Assembly: GCF_000190735.1 (NCBI RefSeq)
Contig: NC_015177.1
Span: 2,046,001 to 2,110,000, forward strand
Source: Pseudopedobacter saltans DSM 12145
GTDB taxonomy: Bacteria > Bacteroidota > Bacteroidia > Sphingobacteriales > Sphingobacteriaceae
Length of the DNA stretch: 64,000 bases
Direction: 5' to 3'
Shown here piece after piece: positions 15,439-24,562 of the stretch. A model generated the notes under the pieces. It was given only the letters and a program-made list of their open reading frames with translations. It searched no databases and was not told where the DNA came from. A program made the position numbers and the translations under genes. Numbering within the stretch: the first letter of the stretch is position 1; each line of letters opens with the position of its first letter.

Positions 15439-18400
15439 CGCAGCAAAGTTAAAGAGCCACTATATTTAGCCCGCCCATTATGAGGTTCAATAATATAATA
15501 GTACACACCAACAGGTAAATCCTGCCCCTTCATTTTTCCATCCCAGGCATCAGTATAACGTTTCGAATAAAACACTTCCTGCCCATACCTGTTAAATATG
15601 CGGATATCGGCATTCACAAAAGTTTCCAGATATTTAATATTCCATTTATCATTAATCCCGTCTCCGTTTGGACTAAATGCATTTGGAATATCCGGATCAA
15701 GATGCACATTCACCTGCACCTCATAGCTGTTCACACAACCTGCCTCATTAGACAGCGTCAGGATATATCTGGTACTCATTTCAGGACTAACTATTGGATT
15801 AAGAATATTGTCCGCACTCAATCCCGCCGACGGATACCATTGATAGCTCACATTCCCTCCCGGATTCAGCTTCAAATCAAGCTGCTTTTCACCGCCAAGA
15901 AGAATATCAAAAGTCTTTTCCTCGACAAGCTCCGGCTTTGCCACCACTTCTATATAGCGCTTTAAGGTATCTGTACAACCGGATGCGCTTAGAAAAGTAT
16001 AGACAAGCTCATGGCGTCCAACTCCCGCTTTTTCAGGATCAAAAACTCCCGCAGCAACGCCATCCCCTGCAATTTTTTCCTGGCCGGTAATCGCTGTAGT
16101 CTTGTTTTCCGCAGCCAGCTTAAAAGGCTCAGCATTTACACAGATTTGTTTATCAAGCTTAAATGACAATGCCGGCTCACCATACACTTTAATCTTTACA
16201 GGTGTGGTTTCCCGATAACAGTTTACACCAGAATAAGCCCGGAGAACTACCTGATATTCCTTATCCTGAGGCAAAGAGGGATACTTAAATTCATAAACTT
16301 TATCTGCTTGAGGATTGGCATCAATAAGGGTGAAAGAAAGATTTCCCCCGTAATCGAAGAACCACTCCAATTTGCTTATAATACCCTCCAGGTTAGTAGA
16401 TTGATTGGTGACAATTAATTGATTATCACCACAAATAGCAGACATAGCAATTTTAAATTTAGGTAAGGGATTGTCTCCGCTGATAATTACATCCTTTTTC
16501 ACAACAGATAAACAGCCTTCCCTGGATAATGCTTTCAAAACAACCTGATAAGTGCCAGGATGTGCATATTGATGTTGCGCTACCATTTTAAACTTCTGCG
16601 AAAGGTCATTGCTGGAATCGCCAAAATCCCACTCCCATGAACTTACCTGCCCGCTTAGCGCTTTAGCAGAAAAAGTGACAATATCCGAGGTACAGGAACG
16701 CTCATTTTCAAAAGAAAGAGAAGCAGGTTCATTTATAAAAATAGTCTTTCTGAATGAGTTGCTGCAACCATATTGATTGGTAACCAAAAGCGTCACCTCA
16801 TAATTTCCTCCTTTTGCATATTGATGGACAGGATGTTGTTGCGTACTGCTTTGCTGATCGCCAAAATCCCATAACCAGGTAACTTTATCCTGACTCGAAT
16901 AAATGGTCTTATCTTCAAACTGGACGCCCTCATTTAAACAGAGAACTGCAGCCGTTTGCCATAATGGTTCTTTTTGCTCATATATATTGACTACTTGCAC
17001 ATAAGCATCAGAAATACAACCTGCTGTACTACCCAGTATTAAGCTCACAGAAAATTGGCCTGCTTTTATATAAACATGTTTTGGATTAACTTCTGTAGAT
17101 GTTGTCCCATCTCCAAAATCCCATAGCCACGAATTTACAGTTCGGCCAATATACTGCTCCTGATAATTGAAACTAACCTCTTTTCCAATACAACTAGCTT
17201 CCGGAGCCTTGAAGCTTGCAACAGGCAGGTCAATAACCTCAAAATCAAAATTGATTGTTTCCGCTTCATTTAATTGGCAAACATTTGCAGAAGGTGGAGG
17301 TAAAGCTTTCACCAGTATCGACTTCACTCCCGACGAGCCAAAAGTCTTCCCTGCAGACAGCTTGTATTCGTACAAAACTTTACCGTTTATAGTTATGTTT
17401 TTAGCAATAGGTGCCGATACCACAACTTCAGGATCAGATGGACCTAATAACCATGAAATAGACTGAGCCTGATAAGGCAATATCAACTTAAAATCATAAG
17501 CATTATTGACACACCCTTCCCGGGTCACAACATCCGTTCCCACTTTTAATGCATTAACAATCTTTGTTGCGGCCAGACTAGTTCCGGCAGAATATGCATA
17601 CGATTCCACGTTCCCAAAGCCATAAGCAATAGCCGTAAATCCGGTATCAGCTGATAAGCTAAAATTAGTCTCCCCTTTCTGCAAAGCAATTTGCGCATAA
17701 GAGTAAGAACCATACCCCGGAATAGGTGTAAAAGAGCCGGGCATCCCTACATTATTCAATTTAAAAGAACCAACCTTTTCACTCGGGATAGTTACATTGA
17801 TATACTGTTCCCGGATCGCTTCTTTCGTAGAAGAATACAGTGTGATCTGATCAATACTATATTCTAAGGGATTCAAAATAACCATATCGGGATCACTGGG
17901 AATAACATCGGTAGAACTTCCGATTTGATTTCTTAAATCGGCACAATACTGGGTAAGTGCATATTGAGCAACCATAATGGGTTTATTGCTCTTTACTATC
18001 CCCACATCATATGTTGCATCCATCTGCATATAGTCACCTGCTTTGGATATAATAGTTTTATTTCCATTATACTCAATTTCAGTATTATCCTCACTGGCCA
18101 ACGCTCTGTAAATACTTCCTGTTAACCGATTATAAAACGGTACCAAGGCAAAGGTTTTACCCCAGCTGTCTATTGGATATAATTGCTGAAACAATGGATC
18201 AGCCGAATTATTTTTATCTGGATTGCAACTAGCATTTGTAATGCTGAGCGCACTGCTACCAGAAAAAACCGCGATTTTTTTACATGGATTACTTGGATCT
18301 ACCTCAATGACAGACCCGGTAATATCTTTACTATTTTGATAAGAATATACATCACCTTTCCTGTTGAGCGTTATTACCTCAGATTTTTGCTTAACCTTAT

Positions 18401-18995
18401 TAAGAACAGGAGTAATCAAAATCCTTGTATCGTCTTCAACGGCAACAACATTGAACTGAGAATATAAATTCACACTATCCTTTTCTCCAATGGCCTGCTT
18501 ACCTCTATTTTGAGTATAAGATATGGCATAATATTTCTGTCCCAAAGCTTCTGTAGGCAATATTAAACTAGCGGCAGAGCGTGCTCCCGCAAATATATGT
18601 GCATAAGCTACCACTTTCGGTCGACCTGCATCAACTTTTATATTGATTCCCTTATTCTCGCTGTAAGTCACTTCATTCTCTATATATGCCTGATCCCGCG
18701 GTAGAATAATTTCTATAACCTCATTGGCAGATACAACAAATCTTTTCGAAAAGGCTCCACAGGTTACCGTTCCCGAAGAGTTACTTTTTGAAGTGACAAA
18801 TACCGAAATATTGGCTAATCTGACTTCCGGAGGCTTAGTGTTAGTAAGAGACGGAACATGCGAAGGAAAGCAAACCCAAAAGTCTGTACCTTCATTAGAT
18901 ATATTCTGGGCCAGCACTCCCAGACTACAAAAAATAAAAACTATAAATAATGTAAAGTGTCTTCTTACATCAATTCCTTGTCGTTTAAAAATCAA
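15435..18995 (-). CDS. T9SS type B sorted surface protein with IgGFc-binding-like and PKD domains
   Basis: This 1186-residue exported protein has a signal peptide ending VLAQ and an IgGFc-binding-like N-terminal region that starts NEGTDFWVCFPSH (about 32-480). Three PKD-type repeats follow, each with WxWDFGD (near 620, 710 and 800), then a further beta-rich region and the C-terminal gliding-motility/T9SS type B domain (about 1105-1186; IPNAFSPNGDGINDKW, IFNRYGQEVF, LPVGVYYY). The frame begins with TTG at 18995 directly after an in-frame stop, and no ATG is available before the signal peptide. A TTG start is therefore required. It is probably a cell-surface adhesin or gliding-associated protein. 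Confidence 0.88.
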   Translation of the reverse strand: MIFKRQGIDVRRHFTLFIVFIFCSLGVLAQNISNEGTDFWVCFPSHVPSLTNTKPPEVRLANISVFVTSKSNSSGTVTCGAFSKRFVVSANEVIEIILPRDQAYIENEVTYSENKGINIKVDAGRPKVVAYAHIFAGARSAASLILPTEALGQKYYAISYTQNRGKQAIGEKDSVNLYSQFNVVAVEDDTRILITPVLNKVKQKSEVITLNRKGDVYSYQNSKDITGSVIEVDPSNPCKKIAVFSGSSALSITNASCNPDKNNSADPLFQQLYPIDSWGKTFALVPFYNRLTGSIYRALASEDNTEIEYNGNKTIISKAGDYMQMDATYDVGIVKSNKPIMVAQYALTQYCADLRNQIGSSTDVIPSDPDMVILNPLEYSIDQITLYSSTKEAIREQYINVTIPSEKVGSFKLNNVGMPGSFTPIPGYGSYSYAQIALQKGETNFSLSADTGFTAIAYGFGNVESYAYSAGTSLAATKIVNALKVGTDVVTREGCVNNAYDFKLILPYQAQSISWLLGPSDPEVVVSAPIAKNITINGKVLYEYKLSAGKTFGSSGVKSILVKALPPPSANVCQLNEAETINFDFEVIDLPVASFKAPEASCIGKEVSFNYQEQYIGRTVNSWLWDFGDGTTSTEVNPKHVYIKAGQFSVSLILGSTAGCISDAYVQVVNIYEQKEPLWQTAAVLCLNEGVQFEDKTIYSSQDKVTWLWDFGDQQSSTQQHPVHQYAKGGNYEVTLLVTNQYGCSNSFRKTIFINEPASLSFENERSCTSDIVTFSAKALSGQVSSWEWDFGDSSNDLSQKFKMVAQHQYAHPGTYQVVLKALSREGCLSVVKKDVIISGDNPLPKFKIAMSAICGDNQLIVTNQSTNLEGIISKLEWFFDYGGNLSFTLIDANPQADKVYEFKYPSLPQDKEYQVVLRAYSGVNCYRETTPVKIKVYGEPALSFKLDKQICVNAEPFKLAAENKTTAITGQEKIAGDGVAAGVFDPEKAGVGRHELVYTFLSASGCTDTLKRYIEVVAKPELVEEKTFDILLGGEKQLDLKLNPGGNVSYQWYPSAGLSADNILNPIVSPEMSTRYILTLSNEAGCVNSYEVQVNVHLDPDIPNAFSPNGDGINDKWNIKYLETFVNADIRIFNRYGQEVFYSKRYTDAWDGKMKGQDLPVGVYYYIIEPHNGRAKYSGSLTLLR

Positions 18996-19512
18996 TTATA
19001 ACATCGGTTTAGTACATGTGAAATTAATCAGTTTTCACAATATTCCTATTTTTTAAATCGCTTTTTTATTAAAATTAAACCATGGCTTAACTTCATGCAA
19101 ATACGAAACGAACTCGGACAAGCTACAAAGACGGAAAGCCTTGTGCAAGGGGAAAGAAAAGAGTAAAACAATGAAATATTGACAACAGAAGTCATTAACA
19201 CAGAGATCTTTCGACTCCGCTCCTTTAGATTTGTTATTGTTAAATTTAGAATGAGAAAGGAAGCAAAAGTACACTAAGACAAGCGCTCCGAGTTAATAAC
19301 TCATACGTTGATTCAGACTTTTGCCTCCCTTTCATCAAGAACTCAAATAGAAATTAGGGTTAATAACCCATTATCAAGGAGTTGAGTTAAATTGATGAGC
19401 TTCTCATTTCATTTCCCTAATATCAAATTTATGAAAAAGATCATTATTGGCATGACAGCATGGAGATGAGACAACAAAGATTAATTCATAGAACCGTACC
19501 AAGAATGCTTTA

Positions 19513-19560
19513 TGGCATTATAAGATTTGGAGACCCTGTCCCGACTTTACTTTGCATTCG
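19513..19560 (+). repeat. Truncated 5' end of the composite repeat element
   Basis: GGCATTATAAGATTTGG begins here as in the full copies and runs to GTCCCGACTTTAC. The sequence then switches to unrelated DNA where the other copies continue CGTCGGGAG. It marks a broken copy at the left margin of the array. Confidence 0.6.
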
Positions 19561-19619
19561 AACAAAAAGCATCGGAAACATAGAGAAGCTACCATTTTAT
19601 CACTTCTGTCCCTTCATTT

Positions 19620-19670
19620 TTTGGCCTTCTCCATGAGGGAGAAGGTGCCCAAAGGGCGGATGAGGGGCTA
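19620..19670 (+). repeat. REP-like palindrome (CTTCTCC-ATGA-GGGAGAAG type)
   Basis: CTTCTCCATGAGGGAGAAG is followed by GTGCCCAAAGGGCGGATGAGGGG, which contains a second small palindrome (GCCCAAAGGGC). The same element recurs at 36934-36981, at 37395-37441, and in diverged form at 44355-44540. It is a dispersed intergenic repeat. Confidence 0.7.
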
Positions 19671-19921
19671 CTTTCGAGAAAACCACGTATACTCTACCGA
19701 AGCGAGTTCGGGACAAGCTAATGAAGACGGAAAGCCTTGAGCAATAGAAAAGAAAAAGGTAAAACAATGAAATATTGACAGCAGAAGTCATTAACACAGA
19801 GATCCCTGCCGGCCGATACAAGACAGAGCTAAAGCAGGCGGGCTTCAACTACGCTCAGGATGACAGCATAGAGATGAGACAACGAAGATTAATTCACAGA
19901 ACCATCCCCAAGAGCACCTAT

Positions 19922-20174
19922 GACATTATAAGATTTGGAGACCCTGTCCCGACTTTACGTCGGGAGTAATCAGATAAATCTTTGTGCACAAACAGTAAAT
20001 AAGCAAATCCAAGCAATCCAATGTGCAGTAGAGAGTAACATAAAGCAATAACATTCACACATATCCGGATTGCACTAATTAAAGATTTATCCAGATGGAG
20101 CGACAAATGTTATACGCCACGGCTTTTTTGGATACTTTTTCAGCTGAAGGAAAAAGTATCTAAGCCTGTCTGGC
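19922..20174 (+). repeat. Composite structured repeat, copy 1
   Basis: This copy runs from CATTATAAGATTTGG to the AAGCC-GTCTGGC end. It holds a small hairpin CCCGAC-TTTAC-GTCGGG (19948-19964). A long nested inverted repeat follows, with outer arms ATAAATCTTT and AAAGATTTAT and inner arms GCAATCC and GGATTGC (core 19969-20096). A third hairpin is GATACTTTTT...AAAAAGTATC (20131-20160). Confidence 0.75.
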
Positions 20175-20353
20175 TATTGAAGACGGAAAGCCTTGTGCAT
20201 AAGAAAATATCAATGCAACACTTTACCTGTGAGGTCCCTGCCGGCCGATACAAGACAGAGCTAAGGCAGGCGGGCTTTGACTGCGCTCAGGATGACAGCG
20301 TGAAGATGAGACAACGAAGATTAATTCACAGAACCATACCAAGAACGATTTAT

Positions 20354-20640
20354 GGCATTATAAGATTTGGAAGCCGTAATCAGATAAATCTTTGTGCACA
20401 AACAGTAAACAAGCAAATCCAAGCAATCCAATGTGCAGTAGAGAGTAACATAAAGCAATAACATTCACACATATCCGGATTGCACTAATTAAAGATTTAT
20501 CCAGATGGAGCGACAAATGTTATACGCCACGGCTTTTTTGGATACTTTTTCAGCTGGAGGAAAAATGCTTCAGCATTCTTGAAGGCCAAACAGAAATATA
20601 AAGGCCTTCTGAAAAAAGTTTCTAGGCCAGCCGCCGGCCA
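20354..20640 (+). repeat. Composite structured repeat, copy 2
   Basis: This has the same layout as copy 1, with the core at 20379-20506, 410 bp after the core of copy 1. The CCCGAC...GTCGGG hairpin is missing. The third hairpin is expanded by two nested stems (ATGCTTCAGCAT and GAAGGCC...GGCCTTC) before TCTAGGCC. Confidence 0.75.
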
Positions 20641-21041
20641 TGAGGCGGACTAACTTTCATGCTTTGCATAAGCAGCATTCCTTTGTTCAGAAACAACTAA
20701 AAGAATTATCCTAAAAAACGGGATTTGTCCTTTTTTACTAAAAATGCGGAGCATTCTTGAGGGCAAAATAAAAACATAAAATACTTTCTAAAAAAAGAAC
20801 CAGGCCCGTCTGGATCCCGAAACGAGTTCGGGACAAGCTAATGAAGACGGAAAGCCTTGAGCAATAGAAAAGAAAAAGGTAAAACAATGAAATATTGACA
20901 GCAGAAGTCATTAACACAGAGATCCCTGCCGGCCGATACAAAACAGAGCTAAAGCAGGCGGGCTTCAACTACGCTCAGGATGACAGCATAGAGATGAGAC
21001 AACGAAGATTAATTCACAGAACCATCCCCAAGAGCACCTAT

Positions 21042-21350
21042 GACATTATAAGATTTGGAGACCCTGCCCCGACTTTACGTCGGGAGTAATCAGATAAATC
21101 TTTGTGCGCAAACAGCAAATAACCAACAACCAAGCAATCCAATGTGCTGCAAAAAGCATCACAAAGCAATGACATTCGCACATATCCGGATTACACTGAT
21201 TAAAGATTTATTCAGATGGAGCGACAAATGTTATACGCCACGGCTTTTTTGGATACTTTTTCAGCTGAAGGAAAAATGCTTCAGCATTCTTGAAGGCCAA
21301 ACAGAAATATAAAGGCCTTCTGAAAAAAGTTTCTAGGCCAGCCGCCGGCC
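21042..21350 (+). repeat. Composite structured repeat, copy 3
   Basis: The core lies at 21089-21217. The tail, including the expanded third hairpin and the flanking CCGCCGGCCATGAGGCGG, is essentially identical to that of copy 2. This indicates a recent duplication of a block of about 700 bp. Confidence 0.75.
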
Positions 21351-21570
21351 ATGAGGCGGACTAACTTTCATGCTTTGTATCACACCACTATAACAGCACA
21401 TTCCAAATTCCCTAAACTTATTTTTCTTTTTATAAAAAAACAGCAAACCGACTGATAATCTATATGTTAATAAAAACACGCATGTTAACAAATAAATAAC
21501 AACAAAACAACAAACTATTGATTTACAAAACCTTACATTTATATAGCTTTTCATCTTAAACAACAACAAT

Positions 21571-22044
21571 ATGAGTTGGAGAAAATTCAGTGGAGAAAAG
21601 ATCAATCTGCCCATAACAACAGAAGTAGAAACGGCTATAAAAAAAGAAAATGAAAAAGGTAACAAACTCAAAGTTTGTATAGGCACAGACTCACAGGTAA
21701 AAGGTTCAACTATTCATTTTGCAACGGCAATAGTTTTTTTACGCGAGCACAAAGGTGGATTCATGTATATCAACCAGGACAGATATACCATGAAAATGGG
21801 AATAAAAGAACGCATGCTGGCAGAAGTTCAGAAATCTATAGAAACAGCTTATGCACTATGTGATTTATTAGACACCTACAATGTAGAACTTGAAGTACAT
21901 GCCGATATCAACACAAGCCCTCAATTCAAATCAAACGCAGCTTTACACGAAGCGATGGGTTACATTTTAAGCATGGGATTTGTATTCAAGGCAAAACCCG
22001 AAGCTTTTGCCAGCTCTACCTGCGCCAATAAACTGGTGCAGTAG
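21571..22044 (+). CDS. RNase H-like YkuK-family protein (DUF458)
   Basis: This 157-residue protein matches the YkuK/DUF458 family, which has a ribonuclease H-like fold and no firmly known function. The diagnostic blocks are VCIGTDSQVKG (about 35-45, with the first metal-binding Asp), HFATAIVFLREHKGG, and LEVHADINTSPQFKSN (about 111-126). No signal peptide is present. It is the only real gene inside the repeat array. The 3' part of a repeat element begins within 10 bp of its stop, so the repeat may supply its transcript end. Confidence 0.85.
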   Translation: MSWRKFSGEKINLPITTEVETAIKKENEKGNKLKVCIGTDSQVKGSTIHFATAIVFLREHKGGFMYINQDRYTMKMGIKERMLAEVQKSIETAYALCDLLDTYNVELEVHADINTSPQFKSNAALHEAMGYILSMGFVFKAKPEAFASSTCANKLVQ

Positions 22045-22051
22045 TGATAAA

Positions 22052-22170
22052 AACATTAACATTCACACATATCCGGATTGCACCAATTAAAGATTTATTC
22101 AGATGGAACGACAAAGATTATACGGCCTAAGCATTTTGGTCCTTTTTTGCTCAAAAAGGACTAGGCCTGT
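22052..22170 (+). repeat. Composite structured repeat, 3' part only
   Basis: Only the right half is present: inner right arm GGATTGC, outer right arm AAAGATTTAT, then the third hairpin GTCCTTTTTT-GCTC-AAAAAGGAC and TAGGCC. The left half is replaced by the end of the YkuK-family gene. Confidence 0.65.
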
Positions 22171-22354
22171 CTGGCCATTGAAGACGGAAAGCCTTGTGCA
22201 TAAGAAAATATCAATGCAACACTTTACCTGTGAGGTCCCTGCCAGCCGATACAAGACAGAGCTAAGGCAGGTGGGCTTCGGCTGTCCTCAGGATGACGAG
22301 GTCAGAGTAAATGCAATACACTCCAGCCAACTAAAAATCCACAAGAACGCCCAC

Positions 22355-22560
22355 GGCATTTTAAGATTTGGATAGCCTGTCCCGACTTTACGTCGGGAGT
22401 AATCAGATAAATATTTGTGTACAAACGACCAATAAGCAAATCCAAGCAATCCAATGTGCTCCAAAAAGTGACATAAAGCAGTAACATTCACACATATCCG
22501 GATTGCACCAATTAAAGATTTATTTAGATGGAGCGACAAAGATTATACGGCCTAAGCACT
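22355..22560 (+). repeat. Composite structured repeat, copy 4 (3' truncated)
   Basis: The core is at 22402-22529, with the CCCGAC...GTCGGG hairpin before it. The element breaks off after GGCCTAAGCACTTTGG, where the other copies have the third hairpin. Confidence 0.65.
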
Positions 22561-22638
22561 TTGGAACGAGTCATGAAGTGAAATGACCATTTTTAGATGG
22601 ACACTGCAAATTCATTATTCTTTTGATAGTGCGAATCT

Positions 22639-22860
22639 GGCATTATAAGATTTGGAAGAGGAATCGGATAAATCTTTGTGCACAAACAGCAAATAACCAC
22701 TAACCTAGCAATCCAATGTGCTGCAAAAAGTAACATAAAGCAGTAACATTCACACATATCCGGATTGCACCAATTAAAGATTTATTCAGATGGAACGACA
22801 AAGATTATACGGCCTAAGCATTTTGGTCCTTTTTTGCTCAAAAAGGACTAGGCCTGTCTG
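22639..22860 (+). repeat. Composite structured repeat, copy 5
   Basis: The core is at 22663-22791. The third hairpin is GTCCTTTTTT-GCTC-AAAAAGGAC, followed by TAGGCC. The small CCCGAC hairpin is absent, as in copy 2. Confidence 0.7.
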
Positions 22861-23041
22861 GCCATTGAAGACGGAAAGCCTTGTGCATAAGAAAATATCA
22901 ATGCAACACTTTACCTGTGAGGTCCCTGCCAGCCGATACAAGACAGAGCTAAGGCAGGCGGGCTTCGGCTGTCCTCAGGATGACGAGGCCAGAGTAAATG
23001 CAGTACACTCCAGCCAACTAAAAATCCACAAGAACGCCCAC

Positions 23042-23287
23042 GGCATGATAAGATTTGGAGTCCCTGTCCCGACTTTACGTCGGGAGTAATCAGATAAATA
23101 TTTGTGTACAAACGACCAATAAGCAAATCCAAGCAATCCAATGTGCTCCAAAAAGTGACATAAAGCAGTAACATTCACACATATCCGGATTGCACCAATT
23201 AAAGATTTATTTAGATGGAGCGACAAAGATTATACGGCCTAAGCATTTTGGTCCTTTTTTGCTCAAAAAGGACTAGGCCCGTCTGGC
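23042..23287 (+). repeat. Composite structured repeat, copy 6
   Basis: This is a complete copy with the small hairpin, the core at 23089-23216 and the GTCC...GGAC third hairpin. It is nearly identical to copy 4 over their shared part. Confidence 0.7.
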
Positions 23288-23547
23288 TCCCGAAGCGAGT
23301 TCAGGACAAGCTAATGAAGACGGAAAGCCTTGTGCAAGGGGAAAGAAAAGAGTAAAACAATGGAATATTGACGACAGAAGTCTTTAACACAGAGGTCCCT
23401 GCCGGCCGACATAAGTACATAGCTAAGGCAGGTGGGCTTCGGCTGTCTTCAACATAAATACTACCCCAAAAAAAGAATTAAACTGACGGAAATCCTTAAG
23501 AAAAAGAAAAAATATATACCAAGAAAAATTAACCCCTCACAACAACG

Positions 23548-24498
23548 CTACACAAACTCCCTATACCTTGCCCCTTGCACAACCCCTCTCCGCTCAATTT
23601 CAGAATCCATATAATTTTGTATCTGCGATTTTTTCAATCCCCAATTAGGAGCAATCAGCATATCCAGATCAGACAAACCAAACAATCTCTGAATCACAAT
23701 ATCCTCACGAACCAAAGGCAATAGCTCACAAATAAAATCCGTATATTCTTCCAGAGAAAACAATTTGAATGGATCCTTTTTGTACTTAACCCCCATGATA
23801 GAACCTTCAACAATATGCAGGTGATGAAATTTAACAAATTTTATTTGTTTAAATCTATTAATCTCATCCGCGTAACGCAGCATCATATCCTTGGTTTCTC
23901 CTGGTAAACCAAAAATAGTATGTACACAAATATCTAACTTAGAGTTCTCCAGCATATCCATAGTCGAAATAAACTCGTCATGCGAACAACCTCTGTTTAT
24001 TTGAGATAAAGTTTCATTATAAATAGATTCCATTCCCATTTCCAGATCAACAACCAATCTATCCGTGTAACTTTCCAACAAAGCTATCTTTTCAAAATCC
24101 AGACAATCCGGACGGGTACCAACAGAAAGCCCAACAACATCTGCGGGATTTACATTAAGCGCCTCGTCATATAAAGTTTTCAGGTAGTGTGCCGGGGCGT
24201 AAGTATTAGTATTAGGCTGAAAATAAATAATAAACTTCTCGGCTTTATAATTCTTCATTGCCCGTTCCATACCGAATTCAATCTGCTCCTTCATAGACTC
24301 CATAGTCCTCGATGCAGGAGTAAACGAATCTACATTACAGTATGTACATCCGCCATAACCCTTGGAACCATCCCTATTCGGACAAGTAAATCCACCATCA
24401 ACAATTACCTTATAAACCTTCTTACCATCGAACTTATCTTTCAGATAAGCGCCGTAATAATTGTAATTTTTCTCACCGAACGCCAAAGATTTTTCCAC
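23548..24498 (-). CDS. TIGR01212-family radical SAM protein (YhcC-like)
   Basis: This 316-residue radical SAM enzyme has its [4Fe-4S] cysteines spaced C-x11-C-x2-C (Cys39, Cys51, Cys54 in CPNRDGSKGYGGCTYC), the spacing of the YhcC/Elp3-like subgroup. A Gly-rich SAM-binding segment (VGLSVGTRPDCL) and the DLEMGMESI and HTIFGLPGET blocks follow. The family is widespread but its reaction is unproven; tRNA modification is often suggested. A TATCTTTG promoter box lies 35 bp upstream of the start, between it and the divergent corA gene. Confidence 0.9.
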   Translation of the reverse strand: MEKSLAFGEKNYNYYGAYLKDKFDGKKVYKVIVDGGFTCPNRDGSKGYGGCTYCNVDSFTPASRTMESMKEQIEFGMERAMKNYKAEKFIIYFQPNTNTYAPAHYLKTLYDEALNVNPADVVGLSVGTRPDCLDFEKIALLESYTDRLVVDLEMGMESIYNETLSQINRGCSHDEFISTMDMLENSKLDICVHTIFGLPGETKDMMLRYADEINRFKQIKFVKFHHLHIVEGSIMGVKYKKDPFKLFSLEEYTDFICELLPLVREDIVIQRLFGLSDLDMLIAPNWGLKKSQIQNYMDSEIERRGVVQGARYREFV

Positions 24499-24532
24499 CT
24501 TAAAATTTAAAATTTATTTTTGCAAAGATAAG

Positions 24533-24540
24533 AAATGATA
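24533..24540 (-). promoter_or_regulatory. Putative -7 box of the radical SAM gene
   Basis: TATCTTTG on the minus strand matches TAnnTTTG. It lies 35 bp upstream of the radical SAM start and 23 bp from the divergent corA ATG. No TTG is seen at ideal spacing. Confidence 0.4.
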
Positions 24541-24562
24541 TTTCAATCTCTATCTTGCACTT

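Larger units (their letters stand above)
18996..21570 (+). other. 2.6-kb gene-free repeat array, first half
   Basis: No convincing gene is seen. The stretch is built from repeated modules: a 220-300 bp structured element (listed separately); a module containing GACGGAAAGCCTTGTGCA; a palindrome CCTGCC...GGCAGG followed by CTCAGGATGACAG; a hairpin CCCGAAGCGAGTTCGGG; and a REP-like CTTCTCCATGAGGGAGAAG. Short open frames here recur as near-identical peptides because the DNA is repeated. They have no protein features and are not called. Confidence 0.8.
22045..23547 (+). other. 1.5-kb gene-free repeat array, second half
   Basis: This stretch continues the repeat array with one partial and three further structured elements separated by the GACGGAAAGCCTTGTGCA module. 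No gene is supported. The last 150 bp (23400-23547) lose the repeats and are A-rich, leading into the convergent radical SAM gene. Confidence 0.75.

Noticed and set aside
19775-23089. Repeated small proteins such as MTAEVINTEIPAGRYKTEL and MERQRLYGLSILVLF
   Set aside because: The same peptides recur only because the DNA repeat recurs. The conserved features are hairpin arms on both strands, not codons, and the frames are interrupted differently in each copy.
19513-23287. CRISPR array
   Set aside because: Units are 200-400 bp, spacing is irregular, there are no short constant repeats with unique spacers, and no cas genes are nearby.
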